A stretch of 48,183 nucleotides of DNA, from the NCBI GenBank assembly GCA_028682895.1, contig JAJRAK010000033.1, forward strand, positions 1-48,183. The letters are read 5' to 3'. This document shows positions 17,463-26,081 of this stretch, piece after piece (within the stretch, counting starts at the first letter, position 1; every line of letters starts with the position of its first letter). The notes beneath the pieces were generated by a model. The model worked only from the letters and a program-made list of their open reading frames with translations. It was not told the DNA's origin and searched no databases. Both the position numbers and the translations under genes were made by a program. This stretch comes from Methanomassiliicoccales archaeon (GTDB lineage: Archaea > Thermoplasmatota > Thermoplasmata > Methanomassiliicoccales > UBA472).

Positions 17463-18296
17463 TCAGGGGACCGTCTCCGGGTTGGTCGTGGTGCGCAGAT
17501 CGGAATTCAGGAAGTCCAGCACCTGCATCTCCTCTAGATCCAGAGAGAAGTCGAACACCGCGGCGTTCTCTTTGATCCTCTCCTCATTGGACGAACGAGG
17601 TATGACCGCCATGCCCTTCTGCAGGCACCAGCGGACGATGACCTGGGCCGGGCTCTTGCCATGAACCTTGCCGATCTTGGTCAAGGTGCGGTTCTTAAGC
17701 ACCTTGCCCCTGGCGAACGGTGAATACGCAGTGACCAAGATATCCCGGGTCTGACAGTGCTGCAGCAGTTCTTTCTGGTATAGGAACGGGCTCATCTCTA
17801 CCTGGTTCACGACCGGCAGTACCTGACAGGCTGCGTACAGCTCGTTCAGGTGTCGGACGTGGAAATTACTTACACCGATGGAACGCACCTTTCCCTCTTT
17901 ATAGAGGTGCTCCAGCGCCTTGTAGGTATCGAGGCGCTTGCCGGTCACTGGCCAATGAACGAGGTAGAGGTCCAGATAGTCCGTGTCCAGTCTTTTCAAG
18001 GAGCGATCGAACGCCTTCAGCGTCTCCTCGTATCCCTGCTCGGTGTTCCAGACCTTGCTGGTGATGAACATCTCCTCCCTCGGGACCCCGCAGTCCCTCA
18101 TCGCCTTACCGATCCACTCCTCGTTCTTGTAATAGGACGCGGTATCTATCAAGCGATAACCGCATTCAAGCGCCGCCTTGACCGAAGCGTACGCTTCTAT
18201 CTCCGTAAGCTTGTACGTGCCCAATCCGACGGCGGGCATCCTGACGCCATTGTTCAGGCGAATGAGGAAGCTCGTGACGTCATGCCCATCTGCCAT
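17463..18296 (-). CDS. Aldo/keto reductase
   Basis: A 277-residue NAD(P)H-dependent aldo/keto reductase of the 2,5-diketo-gluconate/methylglyoxal reductase-like subfamily. The catalytic tetrad is complete: D51, Y56, K81 and H114. The C-terminal cofactor motif reads IPRSSNEERIKEN. It reduces aldehydes or ketones; the natural substrate is unknown. The length is normal for the family. Confidence 0.92.
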   Translation of the reverse strand: MADGHDVTSFLIRLNNGVRMPAVGLGTYKLTEIEAYASVKAALECGYRLIDTASYYKNEEWIGKAMRDCGVPREEMFITSKVWNTEQGYEETLKAFDRSLKRLDTDYLDLYLVHWPVTGKRLDTYKALEHLYKEGKVRSIGVSNFHVRHLNELYAACQVLPVVNQVEMSPFLYQKELLQHCQTRDILVTAYSPFARGKVLKNRTLTKIGKVHGKSPAQVIVRWCLQKGMAVIPRSSNEERIKENAAVFDFSLDLEEMQVLDFLNSDLRTTTNPETVP

Positions 18297-18584
18297 GATG
18301 GAGGCATGAGGGCGGTTCTAGATAATCATATCCGGAGGTTACAGTGGCACGAAGACAAGTATTTATGTTACGACCTCGGTCCATCCGCCGGCAAAGGAGG
18401 AATGAACGGCTGACAAGGAGAGTCATGCTGGAAGGGCCGGGGCCGTAGCAACAAAACTAATAGGTCCTCTGTAGTATTAAAAATTATTCAATTCGTAACA
18501 CGAATTTTCATAGGGCGTCCTATGACGTCCCTGAACCGGTCTCAACAAAATTGATTAAGCACAACGACGGATGATGTCATACCC
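18297..18584. other. Intergenic region between divergent genes
   Basis: This 288-base gap separates the aldo/keto reductase from the EEP gene. It has an AT-rich promoter-like part at about 18475-18506 with a perfect palindrome, listed separately. A ribosome-site-like aaaggagg at 18393-18400 precedes only a three-codon frame. I see no other gene. Confidence 0.5.
18475..18506 (+). promoter_or_regulatory. Promoter and palindromic operator before the EEP gene
   Basis: A TATA-like attaaaaatt at about 18475-18485 is followed by an inverted repeat with 7-base arms aattcgt and acgaatt around aac (18490-18506). The repeat would lie between the TATA box and the transcription start, a typical place for a repressor to act. 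The gene start at 18585 is about 75 bases further on. Confidence 0.45.
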
Positions 18585-19367
18585 ATGCGAATAATGGAAT
18601 GGAACCTGCAGTACGGGGGCGCTCAGGAGCGGCTTCCGGGGATCATCGAGGCCGTGCGCGGCCACGCTCCCGATGTACTTGTTCTGCTGGAGTTCCGTCC
18701 CGAGAAGATAATCGAGGTGTCCCTCTCCTTGGCCGCCCTGGGCTATCCATACATATTGAACTCTCAACCCCCCGTGCGCACCAACGGAATACTTGTGGCG
18801 TCCAAGGCTCCGATCAAAGCCACTGGGAGGGGCAACATCAACAACCAGTCCCATAGATGGATGGAGGTGTGCCTGGAGGGATCGGACCTGAACATCCTTA
18901 CCGTCCATGTGCCCGGCGCCTCGGACCTGGTGGGGAAGATGGAGCATTGGCACGCCTTGTCCAAGTACGCCCGGGATACGATCGAGGCCCAGGAGAGGGC
19001 CGTCATCATCGGAGACCTCAATACTGGCATGGAGCAGGATACCGAGGGGATGAACTTCCTGGGGCGGGAATACCTCTCATCCATGCTCGGCATCGGTTGG
19101 AGGGACATATGGAGGGAGTACCATCAGTTGGCCAAGGAATATTCATGGTACTCGTCCGAGGGAAAGGGTATGAGGACGGACCACGCGCTGGCATCGCCTT
19201 TCATCCGCCATCCGCTGTGGGCGAAATACTCGCATAAGGAAAGGGAGGCGGGACTGTCCGACCACTCCGTCCTGATCCTGGAAATAATGCATCGCCTGAA
19301 CGAGTCCGGTTCCCGCAGCTCGCCGGTCTTCTGCAATGAGCAGGACAAAGGATGCTCCATAGGCTGA
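18585..19367 (+). CDS. Endonuclease/exonuclease/phosphatase family protein
   Basis: A 260-residue protein of the EEP superfamily (PF03372). Visible motifs are EWNLQYGG with the metal-site Asn, LLEFRPE with the Glu, the GDLNTG loop, TDHALAS and the final SDHSVLI with the catalytic His. It differs clearly from exonuclease III at 9027 and could act on a phosphodiester in a nucleic acid, lipid or small molecule. The ATG at 18585 gives the family's usual MRIMEWN start. Confidence 0.85.
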   Translation: MRIMEWNLQYGGAQERLPGIIEAVRGHAPDVLVLLEFRPEKIIEVSLSLAALGYPYILNSQPPVRTNGILVASKAPIKATGRGNINNQSHRWMEVCLEGSDLNILTVHVPGASDLVGKMEHWHALSKYARDTIEAQERAVIIGDLNTGMEQDTEGMNFLGREYLSSMLGIGWRDIWREYHQLAKEYSWYSSEGKGMRTDHALASPFIRHPLWAKYSHKEREAGLSDHSVLILEIMHRLNESGSRSSPVFCNEQDKGCSIG

Positions 19368-19473
19368 GATCGGTCATCAAAGGAGCTCACGGGTAATGGT
19401 CATCCGTCTCAACGACCAGGTGAACCCGGCCAGGGGCCTCGGTCCCGCACTGGTCTATGTCTAATAAATATCC

Positions 19474-19502
19474 GAAAAAGCGGCATCGCCGCTATTTTAT
19501 TT
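19474..19502. terminator. Two-way hairpin terminator between convergent genes
   Basis: A stem with arms agcggc and gccgct and loop atc (19479-19493) has an A run before it and attttattt after it, so it can end transcripts from both sides. It lies exactly between the EEP gene and the methyltransferase gene, which converge here. Confidence 0.65.
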
Positions 19503-20135
19503 CCTGATCAACCAGGCTACCTTTTCCCCGTCAGACCAGACGATGGTGATCGAGCTGAACCCGGTCCTTTTGAAGAGCGATTCCCACTCATCTGCCGACC
19601 GCCCGCGGCGCTTCTTCCTCGCCGGCGCGCTCTCGTCGGCATCATCGGGGACATCCTCGACGACCAAGGCCGCCCCGTTCCTTTCCAGGCGCCTTCTTAT
19701 TGATACCATCACCTCGGAGAGCCGCTCCTCCGACAGGTCGGAGAGCGCGTCCTTTGCGATGATCATCCTGGCGGATAGCTCCGGGAAAGATACCCTCAGG
19801 TCCAGGCAGGCAGCGTCCACGAAACCGAACCGCACCCTGGTCCGCAGCTTATCGAAGCATTTCCAGCTCTCTTCGGCCGTGGGGGAGAGCACCACGAACC
19901 GGCAGAGGTCCTCGTGCTCGGCGATAAGGGGCATGAGGGTCCCGATATCGCAGCGCAGGTCTATCACCCGGGACCCGGGGGATAGTATGGACCGTCCGAT
20001 GTCAAGAATGACCTGTTGAAGCCCGTAATACTCGGCACCGCCCTCTCTTAAAGCAGCATCGTTGGACGCTGCCAGGGCGTTCGTGTGCAGGGCACCTGCC
20101 GCGAACGGCAGGATACTGGTCTTCGCTTCGGCCAT
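19497..20135 (-). CDS. Class I methyltransferase-like protein with altered SAM motif
   Basis: A 212-residue protein with a Rossmann methyltransferase fold resembling CmoA-type proteins. The SAM-binding motif I reads VIDLRCDIGTLMPLI near residue 58, where relatives have DLGCGxG; the first glycine is replaced by arginine. Later strands (RFVVLSP, VRFGFVDA, MIIAKDAL) and a basic segment RKKRRGR near residue 177 are visible. It may be an active but divergent enzyme or a regulatory relative. A palindrome and TATA box lie upstream. Confidence 0.6.
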   Translation of the reverse strand: MAEAKTSILPFAAGALHTNALAASNDAALREGGAEYYGLQQVILDIGRSILSPGSRVIDLRCDIGTLMPLIAEHEDLCRFVVLSPTAEESWKCFDKLRTRVRFGFVDAACLDLRVSFPELSARMIIAKDALSDLSEERLSEVMVSIRRRLERNGAALVVEDVPDDADESAPARKKRRGRSADEWESLFKRTGFSSITIVWSDGEKVAWLIRK

Positions 20136-20169
20136 GTCTTTACCTCCATCATTTCAAGCACTTTCACCG

Positions 20170-20203
20170 TGCTATGCCATGACATAGCATGACAGTATAT
20201 ATG
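20170..20203 (-). promoter_or_regulatory. Promoter with palindromic operator for the methyltransferase-like gene
   Basis: A TATA-like tatatat (20196-20202, minus strand) is followed by an inverted repeat with 7-base arms tgctatg and catagca around ccatga (20170-20189). The predicted transcription start, about 25 bases from the TATA box, falls inside the repeat, so a bound protein should block it. The leader would be about 35 bases. Confidence 0.5.
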
Positions 20204-20292
20204 CGTTACGCCGCTGAGATCAAAACGAGAACGACAGTCATTGGCATGCGTCCATACCAGCTCATTTAATGTACTAGGCCCATGTCATCAGC

Positions 20293-20859
20293 ATGGCGAA
20301 GATCACTCTGGGTCAAAAGCTGCCTACCATCGGCCTGCCGGTCGTGCTGGTCGGGGCCAAGGTGCTGGGAAGGCCTAATTTCTGCCCCATCGCTTGGGCG
20401 ACGATCATCGATGACGAACCGGCGAAGATGGCCGTGGTCATGGCCAAGAAGCGGAAGACCAAGGACGGCATCGTGGAGAACGGCACGTTCAGCATCAACC
20501 TGCCCGGGGCGAACTCCGTTGCCGCCACCGATTACTGCGGATTGCATTCTGGTTACAAGGACGATAAGTCAGGGGTGTTCGATGTGTTCTTCGGCAAGAC
20601 CCTGACCGCACCTATGGCCCGGGAATGCCCCATCAACATCGAGCTGACCTTGGACGACATCATCGAGTTCGAGGGCACCGATATGGTCGTGGGCGATGTA
20701 GAAGAGGTATACATCGATGAGGAGAAGATGACCGACGGGCGCCCGGACATAGAGAAGCTGGAGCTTCTCATGTACCTGAACCCCGGCGGACCTTACTTCT
20801 TGAAAGGACAGACGGTCGCCGAGGCATTCAAGGTCGGAAGGGAATACCGGCCGAAGTGA
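20293..20859 (+). CDS. Flavin reductase family protein
   Basis: A 188-residue FMN-binding split-barrel protein of the flavin reductase-like domain family. Typical are the opening KLPTIGLPVVLVGA, the ENGTFSINLPGANSV stretch near residue 63 and DYCGLHSGYKDDK near 82. In anaerobes such proteins serve as NAD(P)H:FMN or ferric reductases. The last 32 bases overlap the convergent DUF2148 gene. Confidence 0.87.
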   Translation: MAKITLGQKLPTIGLPVVLVGAKVLGRPNFCPIAWATIIDDEPAKMAVVMAKKRKTKDGIVENGTFSINLPGANSVAATDYCGLHSGYKDDKSGVFDVFFGKTLTAPMARECPINIELTLDDIIEFEGTDMVVGDVEEVYIDEEKMTDGRPDIEKLELLMYLNPGGPYFLKGQTVAEAFKVGREYRPK

Positions 20860-21391
20860 CCAACGCCGGCCGGTCGAAGAAGATGTTCTTGCCCGAGGCC
20901 GATAATGGGATACCATGGCATATGTTGGCCTTGGAGAGTCCCAGCTTCACGGCGAAGACGCCTATGCGGTACATGATGCGGTTGTCCACGTTCATGTCCG
21001 AGGCCACCTTGGCCGCTGAGCCCAACGCTATACCCATGTCCAGCAGGCGCAGGGCACAGTTCGGCCCCTGAAAGTCCCTGGTCAGGGAAATGGTGTTGAA
21101 CTCGGCGCAGCTGGGAAACCCACAGGCGCCGCAATCCATCCCTGCCCCCAGATGAGGCAACAGGCCGATGAGCACCAACGCGTCCGCGTCCAGGACGTTC
21201 TTACCGTCCCTGACGAAGCCAGGTACGTTGTTCTTTTTCCCGTACGAGACCATCTCCTCTCCGAGGGTCGTACGCTGCTCGTCCGTCAGCAGCACAGCCT
21301 CTACTAGGTCCTGCCCCTTGGCCTTGGGGGCGGTGCGGGCGGCCAGCTCCATCAGCTTGCCGACCATCATGACAGCGTCCTTGTTGCTCAT
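20828..21391 (-). CDS. DUF2148 ferredoxin-domain protein
   Basis: A 187-residue protein of the DUF2148 family found mainly in anaerobes. A cluster-binding pattern MDCGACGFPSCAEF near residue 85 plus GPNCALR near 110 offers four or five cysteines for one 4Fe-4S centre. No reaction is established for the family. The 3' end overlaps the flavin reductase gene on the other strand, and a split-barrel flavoprotein follows divergently. Confidence 0.85.
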   Translation of the reverse strand: MSNKDAVMMVGKLMELAARTAPKAKGQDLVEAVLLTDEQRTTLGEEMVSYGKKNNVPGFVRDGKNVLDADALVLIGLLPHLGAGMDCGACGFPSCAEFNTISLTRDFQGPNCALRLLDMGIALGSAAKVASDMNVDNRIMYRIGVFAVKLGLSKANICHGIPLSASGKNIFFDRPALVTSAGIPFRP

Positions 21392-21506
21392 GCGTACGAA
21401 TGTGCCATTCAGATTAATGACCTTTTCACACGATCACCATCGAAGGTCCGATGTAACGGTGATTAACTTTAAGAGGCCACCAATTCTTTCTTACTTCGGT
21501 GATAAA

Positions 21507-21911
21507 ATGGTAAAGATGCCAACAGAGGTCAAGGAGGCATTGTCCAAGCAGAAACCGGTGCCCATCGCCACCGCCACCAAGGACGGAACGCCCAACGTCA
21601 TCTTCATCGGTCTGCTCAAGATCCTGGACGACGAGACGATCATGCTGGTGGACAACTTCTTCCTGAAGACCGCGGCCAACCTTTCGGAGAACCCACGCAT
21701 ATCATTGCTGTGCTATGACACCGAGACGAAGAAGTCCTACCAGATCAAAGGCTCCGTCAAAGTGCAGAGGTCCGGTCCCCAGTTCGACGAGATGCGCAAA
21801 TGGGTGCAGAGCGTCAACCCCAAGCTCCCGGCCAAGGCCGCCATCATAGTAAAGGTGGAGGCGGTCTACGACGCCATGTGGGGGCCGTCCGCTGGCAAGC
21901 TGATCGCCTAG
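21507..21911 (+). CDS. Pyridoxamine 5'-phosphate oxidase-type FMN protein
   Basis: A 134-residue split-barrel protein of the PPOX-like family. It starts KMPTEVKEAL, runs through PIATATKDGTPNVIFIG and has a conserved KTAANLSENPRISLL helix near residue 55. Members bind FMN, F420 or haem; which one is unclear. The ATG at 21507 is chosen over longer frames because homology begins there and a TATA-like attaactttaag lies about 30 bases upstream. The stop is TAG. Confidence 0.87.
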   Translation: MVKMPTEVKEALSKQKPVPIATATKDGTPNVIFIGLLKILDDETIMLVDNFFLKTAANLSENPRISLLCYDTETKKSYQIKGSVKVQRSGPQFDEMRKWVQSVNPKLPAKAAIIVKVEAVYDAMWGPSAGKLIA

Positions 21912-21936
21912 TCCGGTCTATAAGGGCGTAAATAAT

Positions 21937-22485
21937 ATGGACAGAGCGGAAGCGATATCGCTCGTGCAGGGACACGTGAGCAAGGAGAGCAATCTAAAGC
22001 ACATGCTGGCAGTGGGGGCGGTGATGAAGGAGGCTGCCCTACGGTTGGGGAAGGACCCATCGGAGTGGGAGATCACGGGCATACTGCACGACATCGACTT
22101 CGAGGAATGTCATGGCATGGAAGATCACACCCTTATCGCCCGGGACATGCTGATGGAAAAGGTATCCGACGAGATCGTCCAGGCCATCCTTGCTCATAAC
22201 CAGGAGGCGACGGGCGTTCCAGTGGACAACGAGATGAAACGAGCGCTCGTGGCCGCTGACGCCGTCTCCGGGCTGGTGATCGCCTGCGCGCTGGTCGTCC
22301 CGACGAAAAAGCTGGCGGACGTCAAGGTCAGCTCTGTGATCAAGAAGTTCGGCAACAAGGACTTCGCCCGGGGCATCGACCGTGAGCGCATACTTTTCTG
22401 CGAGCAGCTGGGCATCCCCCGCGATGAGTTCCTTCAGGTCGCCCTCGACGGGATTCTCAAGGTATCTGACGAGCTAGGTCTTTGA
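21937..22485 (+). CDS. HD domain phosphohydrolase
   Basis: A 182-residue HD-superfamily protein. The metal ligands are visible as H22 in LKHMLAV, H-D in GILHDIDFEE (about 51-52), H in MEDHTLIARD and D near 107 in AADAVSGL. It likely cleaves a phosphoester of a nucleotide or another small molecule. It lies 25 bases downstream of the split-barrel gene and 52 bases before the reductase gene, so the three may form an operon. Confidence 0.88.
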   Translation: MDRAEAISLVQGHVSKESNLKHMLAVGAVMKEAALRLGKDPSEWEITGILHDIDFEECHGMEDHTLIARDMLMEKVSDEIVQAILAHNQEATGVPVDNEMKRALVAADAVSGLVIACALVVPTKKLADVKVSSVIKKFGNKDFARGIDRERILFCEQLGIPRDEFLQVALDGILKVSDELGL

Positions 22486-22537
22486 GCGCTATCTTTTAAT
22501 CGCCATCATGCTTCCTGCGTGCCAAGCGGGTCTGGAA

Positions 22538-23350
22538 ATGAGAGCGGGAGTGATCGGTCTTGGAAATATGGGCTCGGCCCTTGCGGCCGGATTACTGAAC
22601 GGCGAAACGCTAAAGCCCGAACAATTGCTGCTCGTCAACCGTTCCTCTGAGAAGGTCGAGGCATTCCGCCTGCGATACCCAGGTGTCCGGGCCGCTAGGA
22701 ACAACAAAGAGCTGGCCGAATCCTGCGAGATCATATTCGTGTGCACCAGGTCGGGCGAGGTGCCCGCGGTGCTGAGGGAGATATCTCCAGTGCGCCACGG
22801 TGCTCACGTCATCATGGTGAATGCGGGACTGGACCTATCGGCGATCGAATCGGCGTGCCAAGGAGCGGCGAGCAAGCTCATACCATCCGTCACCATGGAG
22901 ATAGGCAGGGGAGTTTCCCTGGTCTGCCATGGAAAAAATGTGAGCGCCGCGCAGAAGGCCGACCTGGAAATGATGCTCGGCTCGGCCTCAATGGTCAAGG
23001 TCGTTCCCGAAGGGGACCTGAACGCTGCCACCGAGCTGACAAGTTGCGGGCCGGCGCTGATGGCCGAGATGATGCACCAGTTCTCGATGGCTGGTGTTCG
23101 TCACGGTGGGTTCGATGAGGATGAGGCATGGGCGATGGTCCTGGAGACCTTGGTCGGGACCGCTCTTACATTGGAGAAGGGCGTCACCGTGGAAGATATC
23201 AAAGGGAGAGTGGCTACCAAGGGGGGCATCACCGAGCAAGGCCTCAAGGTGCTGACCGCGGAACTGCCAGCTGTGATGGACCACATGATGATGGTAACGA
23301 TGGCCAAGCAGGCCTCGGTCCATGGCGAGCTCACGAAAAGGCTTGTTTGA
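22538..23350 (+). CDS. proC: Pyrroline-5-carboxylate reductase-like protein
   Basis: A 270-residue NAD(P)-dependent reductase of the ProC family, which makes proline from pyrroline-5-carboxylate. The Rossmann loop GLGNMGSA is at residues 7-14, and VNAGLDLSAIE, the SVTMEIGRG active-site loop and the C-terminal KGGITEQGLKVL are all present. The ATG at 22538 is chosen because MRAGVIGLGNMG is the normal start. No other proline genes are nearby, so a related imine substrate is possible. Confidence 0.83.
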   Translation: MRAGVIGLGNMGSALAAGLLNGETLKPEQLLLVNRSSEKVEAFRLRYPGVRAARNNKELAESCEIIFVCTRSGEVPAVLREISPVRHGAHVIMVNAGLDLSAIESACQGAASKLIPSVTMEIGRGVSLVCHGKNVSAAQKADLEMMLGSASMVKVVPEGDLNAATELTSCGPALMAEMMHQFSMAGVRHGGFDEDEAWAMVLETLVGTALTLEKGVTVEDIKGRVATKGGITEQGLKVLTAELPAVMDHMMMVTMAKQASVHGELTKRLV

Positions 23351-23354
23351 TCCC

Positions 23355-24203
23355 TCACTTACCGCCGGAGCGCATCAGCTGCTCCAGCTGCGCCTTCACG
23401 CGCTCCGCCGGCATCGGGGTCAGCGGCTTCAGCGTCATGGGGTCCACCTCGCATAGGTTGTGGAACGTCCTTCTGCGGTTCCAACCATCGATCAGGTCTA
23501 TCTGGAGCGACTTCATGCCCATGAACGGCTGGACCTGCCAGCCGGCGATCGCCCTGTAATCTATGCTCTCCTTTACCCTGTAGCTCTTGTTGAGCAATCC
23601 CTTCTCCTCGATAAAGATGAACCGCTGCCCAGTGGCCAGCATCACGCCGTTGATGTGGCTGGGCTCATCATCGAATCCGGAGGCGGGTATCTCCTGCCCG
23701 GTCCTCCATATCAGCATCGGCCATTCGTTAGGGCGGAACATGGCGGCGCTGCCCACCTGGGTCATGACGATCATCGGTGAGTACAAGGGTTCAGGTCGCG
23801 GCCCGTTTGGCTGTTGCGGAGCTGGCGGTCCGGACGGGATTTGCTCGTTAGGCCGTGCCGTAGGCTGCTGCTTGTAAGCAGGGGCGGTCTGCGTCGTCGT
23901 CCCGGATGGGGATTGTACATATGGCTGCGGACCGAACTGCTGCTGCGGTTGTACAGATGGCTGCGGAACTGGCATCGGCTGGGGTTGCTGGGCCGGGGGC
24001 GCAGGCTGTTGGTATGGTGGCCGGGCCTGAGGTTGGCCTTGAGGGGCGCTATTCTGAGATGCGGCGACAGTGGGAGCAGGCGTCATCTGTGGTGATGGGG
24101 AGTGGATCGGAGCGCTCTGGGAGCGGCCCTTGACCGGACTTCCGCATTGCGTGCAGTACCTTGCAGCGTCGTCCAACCGAATACCGCATTTGGTGCAGAA
24201 CAT
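23355..24203 (-). CDS. Zinc-ribbon protein with Pro/Gln-rich linker and C-terminal PH-like domain
   Basis: A 282-residue protein. The N-terminus is a zinc ribbon (C3-C6 and C17-C20). Residues 25-155 are low complexity, rich in Pro, Gln, Ala and Ser, and probably disordered. Residues 160-282 form a compact domain with alternating strands (GQRFIFIEEKGLLNKS, IDYRAIAGWQV), similar in look to bacterial PH-like domains. The function is unknown; such proteins may link membranes or protein complexes. The ATG at 24203 begins MFCTKCG. Confidence 0.75.
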   Translation of the reverse strand: MFCTKCGIRLDDAARYCTQCGSPVKGRSQSAPIHSPSPQMTPAPTVAASQNSAPQGQPQARPPYQQPAPPAQQPQPMPVPQPSVQPQQQFGPQPYVQSPSGTTTQTAPAYKQQPTARPNEQIPSGPPAPQQPNGPRPEPLYSPMIVMTQVGSAAMFRPNEWPMLIWRTGQEIPASGFDDEPSHINGVMLATGQRFIFIEEKGLLNKSYRVKESIDYRAIAGWQVQPFMGMKSLQIDLIDGWNRRRTFHNLCEVDPMTLKPLTPMPAERVKAQLEQLMRSGGK

Positions 24204-24463
24204 ATGATCTACCGTCAATTGTCATGGGGCGTTATATCATTTTCATCTTGGTTCTCTTCAAGACCTCTACGATATTCCGACCACAGGTCCCGACCACCGT
24301 CGCTCTCAAGGATGTCCAGCCCGTCCGCTCCAGATATTGGGCCTATGCTCATATGGTCGTTCTCAACAGGTCACCATAAAAAGTGTTTTAACCACAAATA
24401 TAGGATACGACCTCTTCAATTGGCACTATCGCTCGTTCAGATACAAGACCCGGTGCTGTGCTC

Positions 24464-25714
24464 ATGACGAAGAAGCGTTCGAAGGCAGGCGTCAATCCCA
24501 ATACGAAGGTACCAGTCCAGGTCAAATGGTTGATACTTCTCACCTCCTTCAGCGCTATAGGCTACGGGTACCTGACCACTGCCATAAGCGCCTACCTCCC
24601 GGAGCTGGGCGTGGATTCCGGGCAGGTCGGTCTCATCATCGGGCTTTCCGGGTTGGCCATGATCATCAGCGCCATACCGTTCGGGCTGATGTCCGATAGG
24701 TTAGGAAGGAAAAGGCTGCTGCTCTTCGGGCTGGTCCTTCTCCCGCTGGCCATGTTCATGTGCTCCCTTTCCACGGATACCAACGTGTTCATTCTGGCCG
24801 GCATTCTGTCCGGTGTGGCCGAAGGCGCCATCCTCTCCACCTGGAACGCCATGATAGCGGACATGACCACGGTGGACAACCGCGATGTGGCCTTCTCACT
24901 GTCCTTCATAATCAACGGTGCTTTCAGCGGTCTGGGGTTCGCCCTCCCCTTCGTGTTCCCCTATCTGATGGACCTGGGCGGGTGGACGTCGGCGGAGATG
25001 CACTCCTGGACCTTCGTCGCTCTCGGTTTCCTTACCTTAGTATCTCCCGTCACCGTGCGAAACCTGCTGCGCGACCACCATGACCGCGCTCCGGCGTCAG
25101 GCATCCATCGCGGTACCATCCTCAGAGAGAGGAGCAAGAGGACGCTGGTCCGCTTCTCCATCAACAACACCCTCATCGGATTGGGCGCCGGGCTGATAAT
25201 CCCGCTCATATCCACCTGGTTCTTCCTGAGGTATGATGTGCCGGACACGTACTCCGGGCCGCTGCTGGCACTGTCCAGCATCTCGATAGGGCTGGCGGCT
25301 ATATTCAGCACCAGGCTGGGCCATCGCTTCGGCCCGGTACGCGCCATAGTCCTGACCCAAGGATTTTCCACCATCTTCATGTTGGCCATACCGTTCATGC
25401 CAGGTGCGGCCTGGGCTGGAGCGATCTATCTCATCCGCTCGGCCATGATGAACATGGCCGGACCGATCATGGACTCGTACCTGATGGGCATAGTGGACAA
25501 GGAGGACCGCGGGCTGGCGAGCGCCATCAACTCCATCGTCTGGAGGGTGCCGAACAGCGTCACCACCGTCATCGGCGGAGCGATGTTGGCCGCAGGCTAC
25601 TACGAATTGCCTTTCATACTGGCCGCGCTGATCTACATGGTCGCTGTAACGGCCTTCTACTTCAACTTCCGTAACGTGAAGGTGTACGACGAAAAGGCCG
25701 AGGCCGTGTCCTGA
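24464..25714 (+). CDS. MFS transporter
   Basis: A 416-residue protein with about twelve membrane helices. Motif A is visible as GLMSDRLGRKRLLLFG near residue 85, and the central loop between helices 6 and 7 is basic. It belongs to the broad MFS_1 group and its substrate is unknown. The ATG at 24464 is preferred over a GTG two codons earlier. The 24204-24463 gap contains an AT-rich stretch, taaaaagtgttttaa at about 24378-24392, likely the promoter. Confidence 0.87.
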   Translation: MTKKRSKAGVNPNTKVPVQVKWLILLTSFSAIGYGYLTTAISAYLPELGVDSGQVGLIIGLSGLAMIISAIPFGLMSDRLGRKRLLLFGLVLLPLAMFMCSLSTDTNVFILAGILSGVAEGAILSTWNAMIADMTTVDNRDVAFSLSFIINGAFSGLGFALPFVFPYLMDLGGWTSAEMHSWTFVALGFLTLVSPVTVRNLLRDHHDRAPASGIHRGTILRERSKRTLVRFSINNTLIGLGAGLIIPLISTWFFLRYDVPDTYSGPLLALSSISIGLAAIFSTRLGHRFGPVRAIVLTQGFSTIFMLAIPFMPGAAWAGAIYLIRSAMMNMAGPIMDSYLMGIVDKEDRGLASAINSIVWRVPNSVTTVIGGAMLAAGYYELPFILAALIYMVAVTAFYFNFRNVKVYDEKAEAVS

Positions 25715-25720
25715 GTTATC

Positions 25721-25755
25721 ATTATATATCCTCCAAGCCCAAGATAAAACGGGGT
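25721..25755 (+). promoter_or_regulatory. Promoter and ribosome site of the GYD gene
   Basis: The TATA-like attatatat at 25721-25729 and the ribosome site ggggtga at 25751-25757 precede a TTG start at 25762. The strong ribosome site decides this non-ATG start. Confidence 0.5.
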
Positions 25756-25761
25756 GAAAAA

Positions 25762-26046
25762 TTGGCGATATATGTCGTGCTGTCTAGACTGACATGTGAA
25801 GGGCGCAAGACCATGAAGACGAACCCGGACCGCCTTAAGGAGGTGAACAAGGAGATCACCAAGATGGGGGCGAAGGTCGTAAATCAGTACGCACTGCTCG
25901 GCAAGTATGATTTCCTCACCGTCCTGGACGCCCCGGACAACGAGACCGTGGGAAAGATAATGGTCAACCTGGGCTCCAGGGGCACGTTGGAGACGACCAC
26001 CCTGGCGGCCATGCCCATAGACGACTTCCTTGGCTCATTGAAATGA
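25762..26046 (+). CDS. GYD domain protein
   Basis: A 94-residue protein of the GYD family (PF08734), small ferredoxin-like-fold proteins related to Lrp/AsnC ligand domains. The motif GKYDFLTVLDAPD near residue 49 is the family hallmark (GxYD). The start is TTG at 25762. The role is unknown; it may be a stand-alone ligand-binding or signalling protein. Confidence 0.85.
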   Translation: MAIYVVLSRLTCEGRKTMKTNPDRLKEVNKEITKMGAKVVNQYALLGKYDFLTVLDAPDNETVGKIMVNLGSRGTLETTTLAAMPIDDFLGSLK

Positions 26047-26081
26047 GCATAGGATAAGGTTGGGGCTCCGGCCGATCGAAC

